Virus record (IMG/VR): IMGVR_UViG_3300032053_000004
Span: 124,001 to 188,000 of that record
Origin: a virus
DNA: 64,000 nt
Strand: one strand, 5' to 3'
Made by a program: the position numbers and the translations under genes. The notes beneath the pieces were generated by a model. That model was given only the letters and a program-made list of their open reading frames with translations. It was not told the origin of the DNA and made no database searches. Positions 35,501-43,690 of this stretch are shown here, piece by piece; the stretch's first letter is position 1, and the number at the start of each line of letters is the position of its first letter.

Positions 35501-37632
35501 TCAAGACTCAGTTTAACCTTCACATACCGTCTGTTGTTTTCCACACGATTGCTGACGTCGTTAATACCATAACGTCTCCTGCTGCAACAGATCTCACGAC
35601 GTCCATAACGCTTTTGAATGAAGCAAGACTGCGCCATAACGCTCATCGGGTTACTGGCGCTTTCCATCCAGCTCCGGATACGATAAACGCTGTTCTTGCG
35701 TCTAACGCAACGAATCTTGGAACAGCGATTACTCTCGCCAATGAGATTAAGGCTGAGTTTAATCGTCATCGGCTTCAGACTATCGGTGCTGTCAATGTTC
35801 ACGTGGCTGATGACGCCGTAAACGTTGTTGCGGCAGTGGATGTGCTTTTTGCAAATCCTGCGGCCTTCGCAGGAACGTTGACCGGTCAGTATGCAGGTAA
35901 GCTCCTCCTCCGTTCCTTCGTCAATACTGTTCAGTCGGTTGTGACTACTCAGGACGGAACGGCAAACTCAGTTCTTGGATTCTCGAGTTTTGTAGACGCT
36001 TTCCGTGACCAGCCTACGGCTTCGGATATCGCGTCGGCTTTGGATGCGAATACGACATTCTTCGGAGCAGTACCGGTTCTCCCTGCGGTTCTTCGGACTA
36101 GTTCCAAGAGCATTGCATGGGCGATATCCGTAGCTGGTCTTGGAATGTTCCTCCAGATTAACTCGGATACTGCCGGTTCGACGTCAACGATTTCGTTTGC
36201 TTCTGTTGCAAACACGGCGTTCATTCCGGATACTGGGATCGGAATTACTCCAGGAATCTCCGGAGATACTGGAGAAGCCACTCACTCGGGCTTCACGGTC
36301 ACTTCGTCGGACTTGATTAACGGTTCTAGTGGAACTGGTTTCCCAGGCCAGACTTACACGGACGCCCGTACCGGTCTTCGATTCACCATTCTTCCTGCTA
36401 CGAGCGGAGATTACGCGATCGGTGGGAGTTTCACTCTCCTCATAGGATCGACTTTCACCTGCGACGCGTCAATTCCGACTCGCCAAGTTCCGGGTATTGA
36501 GACTACGGTTCTGAATACGAACGGTATGGCCGCTGGTACTACGGCGTTCTTGTCCACATACCTCAGGACTGGCAATGAGCCTAGGAACGGGGATGTTTAC
36601 TACATCTCATATCAGTTCGCGAAGACTGATATTTCTACGGCTCTTTTCCGGGATCTCAAGAGGATTCAACAGAACTTCGGACCTCCGACGCCTGAATTCC
36701 CTCTGAGTTTGGCTGCTCGTTTGGCTCTTTTGAACGGTGCCGTTCTCGTTGGAATTCGTCAGGTTCTTCGGGCTCCGAATTCTTCCCAGGCTTCTCTGCA
36801 ATCATATGTCGAAGCGATTGATGATCAGCAGAAACCGATTGCTGGGAACATTAAACCGGATGTGATTACTCCTCTCACGTCTGACCCCCAGGTATTTGCT
36901 TACCTGAACCAACACTGTGCTTTCATGGGTTCACCTCGTCAAGAAGGTGAGCGTATCGGAGTTGTTGGTGTTGCGGTTGGAACCAACCCTCTCGGGGTTC
37001 AAGCTATCGCTAAGGGCTTGGCTTCTGAGCTCATGATTGTGGTTTATCCTGATTCATACGTGGTTACAATCACGGATACGGCGTCAGGTGGAAACCTCGA
37101 TCTTTTGATTGATGGGACTTATTGTGCTGCGGCCTTGGCCGGAACGGCATGCGCTCCTTCAATCGACGTGGCTACTCCTTGGACTCGTAGACAAATCCAA
37201 GGGCTCAAGCGCGTGGGTCGTATTCTTGATCCAACGGATGCCAACCAGACGGCTGTTGCTGGTGTTACCGTCATTGAGCAAGTTGAGTCGGGTCTTCGGG
37301 TTCGTCACGGTCTCACGACAAACCTGGCCTCAGTCATTACGCGTACTCCTTCTGTCATATTGACCATTCAATATGTTCAACAGACCATGCGTAAGGTCCT
37401 GGATCCGTTCATCGGCCAGAAGTTCAATGGTCAAATTCTCAAGTCAATTGAGAGTGCCATGGTCGGAGCTTTCTCGACTCTGATCGATAATCAGATCGTG
37501 GCCAAGGTTTCGGGCATATCGGCAACTGTCGATGATCAGGATCCGACGATTGCTCGAACGGAAGCCATTTACGTTCCTGTCTTCCCGCTAGAATATATAG
37601 TATCTATACTTTCTATTCGTATTAGATTATAA
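32587..37632 (+). CDS. Tail sheath protein, very long form with repeat insertions
   Basis: 1681 residues; a typical sheath has about 450-700. The N-terminus is typical (TYAPPGVYTSTLVEPAVGQL, LGGLRIPVLIGTG). The C-terminal about 390 residues carry the sheath core: PEFPLSLAARLALLNGAVLV, ERIGVVGVAVGTNPLGVQAI, TPWTRRQIQGLKRVGRILDP, GLRVRHGLTTNLASVITRTP, and a closing segment for the C-terminal arm. Between lie large insertions: a beta module present twice (YPIVDGTG near 92, GPIVDGSD near 280) and two blocks of three helical repeats (about 700-815 and 960-1075) with the consensus LANELK-YN-HR and a later D--N. The insertions should face outward as decoration domains. Codon choice is less AT-rich than its neighbours, fitting high expression. 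The sheath contracts to drive the tube through the host envelope. Confidence 0.93.
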   Translation: MGIGPFTTYAPPGVYTSTLVEPAVGQLLGGLRIPVLIGTGQESMSQDNYEIVRGSSSVSDTPIFGEDVAARWVVSGTNTNPVLGNQTGDLFKFRVRNYPIVDGTGIGRTAFDANRVAVSVNGQPVSVSGVDGTNGIVSLLIAPEPTDIVTVNYYFHRKDTRITDDVSIQVTLGSAVLIVPRVETYVIVTGVNDTLIVNVNDSASSSTIVFPAATYTAASAANAINIAAIPGLTASVHVDNQALNHVQLVAQGNVLIGSGNANGTFGLNPGAYTNRNRSFRVFNGPIVDGSDGGITTTDPSKVVVMVNGTQVLASAVDGANRLVTLSSAPFNAAIVTIQYYFNTYQDTFDYLPNSNIVSTGNVGISPGRRDYLNGPDFIVINQGDQSIIQWGTAFQVQPGTRTGTTFFDGTQVLGLLVDDRIFAIECARFTNPTTNSIETNVWTLPLQPTTGNGRDTPLSTSVFNAITNGRIDLPTDQPELVTAYVGKTVRDALGRPPVTVLAVDSVTNNITLKDPVPADYRVYATFWYNRIQDDTYTLTVINAGSTGVGTYNVASQAQGRNLLSMRFGTKTALPQSVNFPSGSELNPDAIQFGGNPVSETATITFTLQPATHASFTNANAEPYDLFAPGSNIFGSVIIDGVPISVNMSTAYPATLAGQPVFTPATLVFAATDRLVLEVDGVSLSPIDVSALTTLSAVANSVNEQTVIDLANELKADYNSHIASTTYHLAADVANPVTSPDATSLASAITLINEMQGDYNAHRVSVVFHPNADIINVSAAAAAVDLPTAVTLANELKTVFNSHRVQFNTTNGNVHVIDDTVNVVSTPNSGGVATVITYGTEQVLGLQSTKTPAAAPSGLNDLSRTKVLIPVLSGQTDAASKIGLQSNLEATGSYNSINQPGFQVSGNAGPFNISASVTDQFRFNIDGTDFTSILPSGSTTSTTAVANAINGTIASAADIATATATLVTLANDIKTQFNLHIPSVVFHTIADVVNTITSPAATDLTTSITLLNEARLRHNAHRVTGAFHPAPDTINAVLASNATNLGTAITLANEIKAEFNRHRLQTIGAVNVHVADDAVNVVAAVDVLFANPAAFAGTLTGQYAGKLLLRSFVNTVQSVVTTQDGTANSVLGFSSFVDAFRDQPTASDIASALDANTTFFGAVPVLPAVLRTSSKSIAWAISVAGLGMFLQINSDTAGSTSTISFASVANTAFIPDTGIGITPGISGDTGEATHSGFTVTSSDLINGSSGTGFPGQTYTDARTGLRFTILPATSGDYAIGGSFTLLIGSTFTCDASIPTRQVPGIETTVLNTNGMAAGTTAFLSTYLRTGNEPRNGDVYYISYQFAKTDISTALFRDLKRIQQNFGPPTPEFPLSLAARLALLNGAVLVGIRQVLRAPNSSQASLQSYVEAIDDQQKPIAGNIKPDVITPLTSDPQVFAYLNQHCAFMGSPRQEGERIGVVGVAVGTNPLGVQAIAKGLASELMIVVYPDSYVVTITDTASGGNLDLLIDGTYCAAALAGTACAPSIDVATPWTRRQIQGLKRVGRILDPTDANQTAVAGVTVIEQVESGLRVRHGLTTNLASVITRTPSVILTIQYVQQTMRKVLDPFIGQKFNGQILKSIESAMVGAFSTLIDNQIVAKVSGISATVDDQDPTIARTEAIYVPVFPLEYIVSILSIRIRL

Positions 37633-37653
37633 ACGTTTGTTCAGTATTCAATA

Positions 37654-37690
37654 TTGGAAGACATCCGAATTTAATCCGGATGTCTTCCAA
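37654..37690 (+). terminator. Hairpin after the sheath gene
   Basis: A 14-bp perfect inverted repeat (TTGGAAGACATCCG and complement) with a 9-base loop starts about 20 bases after the sheath stop. Only a weak T-rich stretch follows, but the position supports termination or mRNA 3'-end protection. Confidence 0.72.
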
Positions 37691-37764
37691 TTGAATTCTT
37701 ATTAGTTCAATATTTCCCGCTTGGAGGACCATCTGTGTTTGGTTTTTAGTTAATTTATATTAAT

Positions 37765-38100
37765 ATGAAGCCTTCTCAGATCGCTCAAGCTTTAAATCAT
37801 ATTGCTTCTAAAATTCAGGCTTCAAAGAATCCTGATAAAAATCTAGTTGCGAGGGATTTAAAGAAAATTATTGCTCAAATTGACGAAGATGGCTCTATGA
37901 CTGAAGACGACTTCATTAAAATGATTGAGAAACATTTGCCAGAATTAAAAGAATGTATGGGAAAAGGGACTTCTGAAGAAAATCAAGAATTAGAAAAATA
38001 TATGAAAAAACATTTAGGTTTGGATAATTGGGATGAAATAATATCCAGAGCAGGAAAAGTTCTGAAAACCATGATTAACTGGGTTGAATCAAAGAAATAG
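37765..38100 (+). CDS. Leader-family protein E (between sheath and AAA ATPase)
   Basis: 111 residues. The leader is the most diverged of the five (MKPSQIAQALNHIASKIQ), but ASKNPDKNLVARDLKKII is intact. The body (about 42-111) is helical and acidic (SMTEDDFIKMIEKHLPELKE, LGLDNWDEIISRAGKVLKTM). It lies about 11 kb from the other members, directly after the sheath and before the AAA ATPase gene. That separation argues that the leader is functional and not just a local duplication scar. Function unknown. Confidence 0.73.
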   Translation: MKPSQIAQALNHIASKIQASKNPDKNLVARDLKKIIAQIDEDGSMTEDDFIKMIEKHLPELKECMGKGTSEENQELEKYMKKHLGLDNWDEIISRAGKVLKTMINWVESKK

Positions 38101-38101
38101 T

Positions 38102-38416
38102 TTAGTTTAAAAGTTCAGAGGAAATTTCTCTAAAAATTTTACTTACATTAGTTTGATTAAACTCAAGAGTTTTCTCAGAAAACATTGGAGATATCAGTGT
38201 TATGTTTGGTTCCTTTTCATCGAGCCAAACTCTAACCGAAATAGGGCTTTGAAAGTTTCCTATTTGAACTCCTCCTTTAGCTAAGTATATATTATCGCTT
38301 TGGATTTCTTTCAAATCTATAAAAGGAAAGCTTTCTGTCATTTCTTTAAGATCATCGGATAATTTCATCCGATAGAATTTTGAAATTATCTTGGACCATT
38401 TTAAATCATACTTCAT
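38102..38416 (-). CDS. Small hypothetical protein on the - strand
   Basis: 104 residues, convergent with leader-family gene E and divergent from the AAA ATPase gene. There is a purine-rich AAGAG upstream of the ATG. The sequence alternates short helices and strands (KIISKFYRMKLSDDLKEMTE, PISVRVWLDEKEPNITLISP) with ordinary amino-acid composition, so it is likely a real gene. No family recognised. Opposite orientation to late genes suggests separate regulation. Confidence 0.58.
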   Translation of the reverse strand: MKYDLKWSKIISKFYRMKLSDDLKEMTESFPFIDLKEIQSDNIYLAKGGVQIGNFQSPISVRVWLDEKEPNITLISPMFSEKTLEFNQTNVSKIFREISSELLN

Positions 38417-38473
38417 ATACTCTTATACATGATAAGGTTTCAAATTTTCGGCTCTTAGTGGTATGATATTTAT

Positions 38474-40000
38474 ATGAGCGGTTCTACCCGTAAGGCTATC
38501 AATCAGGTGTCTAAAGATCCTGGTTTTTCTATAGTCAAGTCTACTCGTGAGGCTTCCTATTTACCTGCTCTCCAAGACCCTGATTATCAAATAAACCCAC
38601 AAATTGCTGGGATTATAAATTACACATTAGATAGTTTCTTTTCAAAGCAAGACGAACGGAATCGTTTTTATAATCAAAATCTCCCAAATATACCGGCTGA
38701 TCCTTCCGCAGCCTTGAAAGAGGCTTGGCTTGGATGTGAAATTCATAAATGTGTTCGTATTCATCAAGCTTATCCTCCCTTTTTAAGAAATTTACATGCT
38801 TGGGCTTTTTCCAAGATGTTTGAAGGTGGGAAATATGAAATCATCCCGGTTCTAGATACATATGAATGGAAAGATTTCATTAAAGGGAACGCTGAATTTA
38901 AAATAGAACTTTCTCAGTTAAATATTGATTTTGGGAACGCCATAACGCTTCCTGTCCACGGTCTTTTCTTTGTTTTAAACAAGACAAATAGTACTCATTT
39001 ATTAGTCAATTTTGATTTTTGTTTTTATGATCCGACTTGTTCTATCTCAGTTAATTCTTCGCCTGAGAATAAAGCTGATGCAGAACAATTTCTTCGAGAT
39101 TTTGAAACTTCTGTTCTTCAAAATGATATATACTACAAGAAGTGTTTATCATACAATCGGGGGACTCTTGATTTCATACAAATCACACCAACATCTTGGT
39201 CAGACATAATTTTAAAGCAAGAAATTATAGATTCAATCCATAATAATACGGTCGGAGTTTTAGAAAATATAGACGCGCTTCAAAGTGTAGGTATGTGCCC
39301 CAACCGAAATATTATTCTAATATCTCCGCCAGGAATGGCAAAAACTACCATTTTCCGTGCAACTGCTATGGAAGCAGTTGGTAAATTTACTTGTATTTGG
39401 TGCACCGGAAAATCAATAAGTTATCCGGAAGATGTTACTTCACTTTTTCAGGCAGCTAGGACTCTGGCTCCATGCATAATTTTTATTGAAGATATGGATT
39501 TATTTGGACGAACTCGAGGAGATTTACATGGTCAAGAGAGCCATGTTCTAAACGAATTCTTAGCCTGTCTTGATGGTGTTCAAGAAAATATGGGTGTTGT
39601 CGTCATGGCTTCTACCAATGATATTAATTCTATGGACGAAGCTCTCATAAATCGCCCTGGGCGATTTGATGTTAAAATAGAAATACCTTTGCCCGACGAA
39701 AACGACCGGGCTCGCATGCTTTCTGAATTTTTAAAGAAATTTCATGCAAAGCCAGATAAATCGATTACTAATGAAGCATGGACTAATGCTATTAGAATGA
39801 CTGATGGTTTGACCGGCGCATATATGAAAGATCTGGCAAAATCTGTAGTTATACGATCAGTGGCTGCTGGTCGGTGCCAGAATAATTCCATCCAATTTAG
39901 TTCAGATGATCTCATAGGGTCAGCTGAACAAATACTGAAGAACTTCTCAATAGGTAAAAAAGCCGTTTATGGGGATGGGTCAGACAACTCTAATCAATAG
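38474..40000 (+). CDS. AAA ATPase (CDC48/BCS1-like) in the tail cluster
   Basis: 508 residues. The N-terminal about 250 are a unique substrate or adaptor domain. The AAA module spans about 250-440: Walker A SPPGMAKT (284-291) in place of GPPGxGKT, Walker B CIIFIEDMD (334-342) with the Glu-Asp order also seen in BCS1-like AAA proteins, sensor 1 VVMASTND, and the arginine-finger region NRPGRFD. A helical lid follows (GLTGAYMKDLAKSVVIRSVA). AAA ATPases remodel proteins; T6SS ClpV recycles sheaths, and extracellular contractile injection systems carry a CDC48-type ATPase (Afp15/PVC15). A place two genes after the sheath suggests a role in tail assembly or cargo loading; this is inference. Confidence 0.86.
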   Translation: MSGSTRKAINQVSKDPGFSIVKSTREASYLPALQDPDYQINPQIAGIINYTLDSFFSKQDERNRFYNQNLPNIPADPSAALKEAWLGCEIHKCVRIHQAYPPFLRNLHAWAFSKMFEGGKYEIIPVLDTYEWKDFIKGNAEFKIELSQLNIDFGNAITLPVHGLFFVLNKTNSTHLLVNFDFCFYDPTCSISVNSSPENKADAEQFLRDFETSVLQNDIYYKKCLSYNRGTLDFIQITPTSWSDIILKQEIIDSIHNNTVGVLENIDALQSVGMCPNRNIILISPPGMAKTTIFRATAMEAVGKFTCIWCTGKSISYPEDVTSLFQAARTLAPCIIFIEDMDLFGRTRGDLHGQESHVLNEFLACLDGVQENMGVVVMASTNDINSMDEALINRPGRFDVKIEIPLPDENDRARMLSEFLKKFHAKPDKSITNEAWTNAIRMTDGLTGAYMKDLAKSVVIRSVAAGRCQNNSIQFSSDDLIGSAEQILKNFSIGKKAVYGDGSDNSNQ

Positions 40001-40039
40001 ACCCTTCATAAAACTTAACTAGAGAGGACTGAAGAACCA

Positions 40040-40552
40040 ATGAACCATAGCGAAGTTGTTAGCCGTCTGGTTGATCTTTCTGGCCGTCTTGCGGGCATGG
40101 ACCCTCAGGATGATGCGGTTCAAAGGACCATTCAGGGCCTTCAGGCCAACGCGGAGCTTCTCCGAAGCAAGGCTGCGGACGCCCAACCGGGGGGTTTTCC
40201 TAAAGATTCTATGAAGAACGATATTGACTTTATAAGTCAACAGATCTCCCGCCTCAAAGCAGCGGCTATGGTTCCCGCTTCCAATTGGCGTCGAGTTCTT
40301 TCAATCCTCGAAGGTCTAAATAACGCCGCTGTCGCAGCTTCTCGTCCCGCCAACGCTGCACTCCGTCCTAAGATTGCTAACATAGTTACGAAGGTTGCTG
40401 GCGTTTTTGCAGAAGTTGATACGGTTGAAGATCTCGACAAGCCTCTTGAGACTATTGAGAAGGCCGTCCACGGTCTCTATGGTGATCAATCAGCCAATAA
40501 GACATACTATTTTGATCGTCGCGGAAAAGGTCATCACTCAGAACCTACGTGA
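40040..40552 (+). CDS. Helical hypothetical protein, codon use like the sheath
   Basis: 170 residues with a purine-rich AGAGAGGACTGAAG upstream of the start. The chain is almost wholly helical (VVSRLVDLSGRLAGMDPQDD, RTIQGLQANAELLRSKAADA, LKAAAMVPASNWRRVLSILE). A polar tail ends in HH. Codons are less AT-biased than in the genes around it, as in the sheath, which hints at a high-copy virion or assembly protein. No family recognised. Confidence 0.62.
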   Translation: MNHSEVVSRLVDLSGRLAGMDPQDDAVQRTIQGLQANAELLRSKAADAQPGGFPKDSMKNDIDFISQQISRLKAAAMVPASNWRRVLSILEGLNNAAVAASRPANAALRPKIANIVTKVAGVFAEVDTVEDLDKPLETIEKAVHGLYGDQSANKTYYFDRRGKGHHSEPT

Positions 40553-40558
40553 TGGTAT

Positions 40559-41554
40559 ATGTTGTTTCTAAAACGGGCTTCTAAAAGATTTTCTTATCCA
40601 AAAGGTTGGAAAAAAGATATATCTAAACCAAAGACATATACTAAACCTGAAATACCTAAACAGATCATTAGATATTTTATTCGGTCAGATTTAAATTCTT
40701 CGAAGATCCAAGAAACTATGGATCTTTTAAATGGAAATTTAAAAGATGAATTAAATGAAGTGCTACGCCAAAAATTTGGCGATAGTTGTCAAGTTATGAA
40801 TTGGGGTAAAGATGGTTTTGGCATAGAATGTAAAAGTAAACGCAAAGAATGTAAAGATTTCATTCAATTTATAGCAGACAAATTTATTAAAAAAGGATCT
40901 TCAGATTTACAAAAACTTCTTACTAATACTGAAGAAATTTCCAAAAAACGGAAATATAATGGAACACCTAGATTTTCTCCTCTAGATGAAAATCCTATGG
41001 AAGAAAAAATTTCTTCCATAGCATCACGAATAGCTCAAAATCCAAAGCTTTCTCCAGGTGTTGCCTTTCATCTTGATGAAGATGGGACTTGGAAAGCTAA
41101 ACCAGTTCCTCCTGAAGTTCGAAGAGAAGCTGAATATAGCGGAACACTAACTATTTATGGTTATAAATCAGTGGTGTTTGAAACTCCCAATGGACAATCT
41201 TGGGCGCAGAGACTTGATTTGAGTTCTGAATCTGAAGAAAAAGAACCAGAGGAAGAACCCGAAGAACAAGAGTCTGAACCTGAGCCGGATGAGCCAGAAG
41301 AATCTGAGCCAGAAGAATCTGAGCCAGAAGAATCTGAGCCAGAAGAATCTGAGCCAGAAGAATCTGAGCCAGAACCCGAGTCCGAAGACGGGCTTGAGCC
41401 TGAAGAAGAATCTGAGTCGGAAGAAGCAACCCAGTTATCTTTCACTTTAAAGAAATTATCTTCCGAGGTTTTTGCTTCTAAAAATCCAAATCCAGAGTTA
41501 ATTTCTCGTGATTTGAGAAAAATCATTTCGATACTTTTAACCAAAAAAAGATAA
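40559..41554 (+). CDS. Acidic repeat protein with a leader-like segment at its C-terminus
   Basis: 331 residues. A basic start (LKRASKRFSYPKGWKK) and a folded central part (about 30-220) include KISSIASRIAQNPKLSPG, another IAxRIA-type helix. About 220-290 is an acidic low-complexity stretch with five tandem SEPEE units. The last about 35 residues (FASKNPNPELISRDLRKIIS) copy the second half of the leader of genes A-E, but here at the C-terminus. That shows the leader motif is a portable module. It follows the AAA ATPase and the helical protein. Function unknown; the highly acidic part could mimic DNA or bind basic partners. Confidence 0.66.
   Translation: MLFLKRASKRFSYPKGWKKDISKPKTYTKPEIPKQIIRYFIRSDLNSSKIQETMDLLNGNLKDELNEVLRQKFGDSCQVMNWGKDGFGIECKSKRKECKDFIQFIADKFIKKGSSDLQKLLTNTEEISKKRKYNGTPRFSPLDENPMEEKISSIASRIAQNPKLSPGVAFHLDEDGTWKAKPVPPEVRREAEYSGTLTIYGYKSVVFETPNGQSWAQRLDLSSESEEKEPEEEPEEQESEPEPDEPEESEPEESEPEESEPEESEPEESEPEPESEDGLEPEEESESEEATQLSFTLKKLSSEVFASKNPNPELISRDLRKIISILLTKKR
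41291..41365 (+). repeat. Five tandem 15-bp repeats
   Basis: GAGCCAGAAGAATCT occurs five times without change, coding for EPEES. Exact identity between units indicates recent expansion by slippage. Confidence 0.9.
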
Positions 41555-41631
41555 AACTAACTGATGATATTCAGAGAATTCTATATATAATATATAGAAG
41601 TATTAAGCTTTCTTTTGTTTTATATATATGA

Positions 41632-42216
41632 ATGGCGACGATTCAGATCGATCAGGAAGCTATAGCTTCCAATTCTCAATACTCTTTAGTTCTGTCTGTG
41701 AGTGGACTTAACGTTTCAATATCTTCTTTTTCATATATTTTAAATGGAACGAATAGTACGTACGCTGGAATCGCATCTGTTGCTTTAACTGATAACGTAA
41801 CAAATTACATATCAATAGATTCTGGTGGGTTATTGCAGATTAGCACTGTAGAATATCCGACATATGATCAAAATATTTTCATAGCAAGAGTTACTACGGG
41901 CGGCGGTGTGGTAGGCAATATAATTGCTGATAGAGTAACATTTTCACCATATGTGAAGGAAATTGAAATCGACTTTGGAACCATCCCAAAACCAGATGCT
42001 TTATTTACAATAACAGACGATATTTCAACCACTTCAGCAAAAATCATCCCGACTTTGAGTGGGAAAACTGCTACTGGAAGAGCGGACGGTGATTCTCAAT
42101 GGGACCATATACAATTTACTGCTAATCCTGGAAATGGAAGTTTTATTTTATACGCTATTTGCACAACTGGATCTGTCGCTGGAAAACGTGTAGTTCAATA
42201 TACCATAAGTAGATAA
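41632..42216 (+). CDS. Beta-rich virion/fibre-associated protein
   Basis: 194 residues opening the second fibre-type cluster. It is rich in Thr, Ser, Ile and Gly with short strands: NSQYSLVLSVSGLNVSISSF, GLLQISTVEYPTYDQNIFIA, EIEIDFGTIPKPDALFTITD, and the C-terminal GKRVVQYTISR. No catalytic motif. A small AT palindrome (CTATATATAATATATAG, 41581-41597) lies upstream and may be part of the promoter region. Probably a virion surface or fibre component. Confidence 0.6.
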   Translation: MATIQIDQEAIASNSQYSLVLSVSGLNVSISSFSYILNGTNSTYAGIASVALTDNVTNYISIDSGGLLQISTVEYPTYDQNIFIARVTTGGGVVGNIIADRVTFSPYVKEIEIDFGTIPKPDALFTITDDISTTSAKIIPTLSGKTATGRADGDSQWDHIQFTANPGNGSFILYAICTTGSVAGKRVVQYTISR

Positions 42217-42226
42217 GGAAAAGAAC

Positions 42227-43687
42227 ATGGCTGTTATTGAAACTGGTAATGATCAAGTCGGGAAAGTTAACGTAAATAGTAATTTCCAGCTTGAAGTTCA
42301 TCAACCGAGTACGGAATCTCAAGCTGGATTTGGTCTAGTCACTACTAGTCTTGATACCGGAGCCATGACCGGTACTCGATATAATATTTCTCCTGAAGCT
42401 GACACTGATCATAGGCTTCGTGTTGGTCAAGATCAGCTTCTTGATGTTGAATTATTTAACTATGCAGCACAAAATACCGGTAAGCATTTCTTCGCATTCA
42501 CAACTCTTACTGCTACAGTCAGTGCTAACGGTTTACTTTTAAATTCCGGCGCTATTACGACCGCATCAACAGGATGCACGTTCGGTACACAAGCGCAGTT
42601 TTTATTCGTTGGAACAGCCCCATTATTCTGTGAAATGAGCGTTTCATTTAACGCACAGCCTGTATCAAACGTCACTTTCGATTTTGGACTATTTCAACGT
42701 GGTGCCGCAAACCCATTCGCTCCACTTGATGGTGTTTATTTTCGTTTAGACAGCGGAGGACTTCAAGGAATTGTCAACAATAACGGAATAGAAACTACGA
42801 CTTCCGTTTTTCCTCTTTCTGGAGGAACGGGAACATTTGTTTATGCCAATGATTCCGTTAATCGTTATTCAATACAAATTTCAAATATGATCACTACTTT
42901 TTGGATCAACGATGTTTTAGCTGGCTCTATTATAAATCCTGTTGCTCAATCGCAACCGTTCCGTTCCGCAGCCGTTCCGTTCTCAGTTCGATATGCTATT
43001 TCTGCTGGTGGAGCTGGAGCTGGTCTTCAAGCAAGACTTTGGGATTATCGGGTTGGTTTCCGTGGTCCGGCTGTTGCGGAAAATTTGGGCGCGGTGGGTA
43101 ACCGTGTTTTTGGTTCTTATCAAGGTTTATCTGGAAATACTGTAGGTACACTTGGTCAGTACACAAACAACACAAACCCAGCAGCTGCAGTCCCAACCAA
43201 TACTACGGCTGCTCTTGGAGCCGGTCTTGGCGGGAACTTCTTGGAGACGTTTTCTCTTGCACTAACTGTTGATGGGATCATCAGTTCATTTCAGGTTCCA
43301 GCTGGAAGCACAACCGTCCAAGGTCGAAGACTCCGTGTTCACGGGGTTCGTATCAAGTCATTCGTTTCAACAGTTTTAGCGGGTGGTCCATCAAATGCCA
43401 TATGGACTTTGAATTTTGGTCATACAGCAGTTTCTTTGGCTACAGCAGAAAGTGCAAGCTTTGCAACTGGTACTACAAAAGCGCCAAGGCGTATTGCAAT
43501 TGGTGTCCAGTCCATAGTCGCAAATCAAGCTGTAAATACTACAATGGAAACTATTGATGCGAATTTCATTGAGCCTATTTATGTGAATCCTGGTGAATTT
43601 ATTGCGACAGCCAAAAAATATGTTGGGACTGTTGGAACAAGCGGAGTCATCACGCACGTTATTCATTTCGATTTTGGATGGGAGTGA
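42227..43687 (+). CDS. Large beta-rich virion/fibre protein
   Basis: 486 residues with an AAGGAAAAG ribosome-binding site. The start MAVIETGNDQVGKVNVNSNF and the block YNISPEADTDHRLRVGQDQL look like a virion-binding segment. The middle is a lectin- or jelly-roll-like sandwich (FDFGLFQRGAANPFAPLDGV, RYSIQISNMITTFWINDVLA). The C-terminal domain includes VQGRRLRVHGVRIKSFVSTV and ends VIHFDFGWE. It is followed three bases later by the small paralogue of the 9169 protein, repeating the fibre-plus-small-partner order of the first cluster. Fibre or decoration protein is inferred. Confidence 0.68.
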   Translation: MAVIETGNDQVGKVNVNSNFQLEVHQPSTESQAGFGLVTTSLDTGAMTGTRYNISPEADTDHRLRVGQDQLLDVELFNYAAQNTGKHFFAFTTLTATVSANGLLLNSGAITTASTGCTFGTQAQFLFVGTAPLFCEMSVSFNAQPVSNVTFDFGLFQRGAANPFAPLDGVYFRLDSGGLQGIVNNNGIETTTSVFPLSGGTGTFVYANDSVNRYSIQISNMITTFWINDVLAGSIINPVAQSQPFRSAAVPFSVRYAISAGGAGAGLQARLWDYRVGFRGPAVAENLGAVGNRVFGSYQGLSGNTVGTLGQYTNNTNPAAAVPTNTTAALGAGLGGNFLETFSLALTVDGIISSFQVPAGSTTVQGRRLRVHGVRIKSFVSTVLAGGPSNAIWTLNFGHTAVSLATAESASFATGTTKAPRRIAIGVQSIVANQAVNTTMETIDANFIEPIYVNPGEFIATAKKYVGTVGTSGVITHVIHFDFGWE

Positions 43688-43690
43688 ATA

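Noticed and set aside
34333-35802. Antisense ORFs in the sheath gene
   Set aside because: They are Arg/Ser/Asn-rich mirror products of sheath codons with no motif; the sheath frame is continuous.
41151-41544. Antisense Ser/Gly- or Leu/Ala-rich ORFs across the acidic repeats
   Set aside because: They follow from the exact 15-bp tandem repeats read backwards; the + strand frame ends in a leader-like segment.
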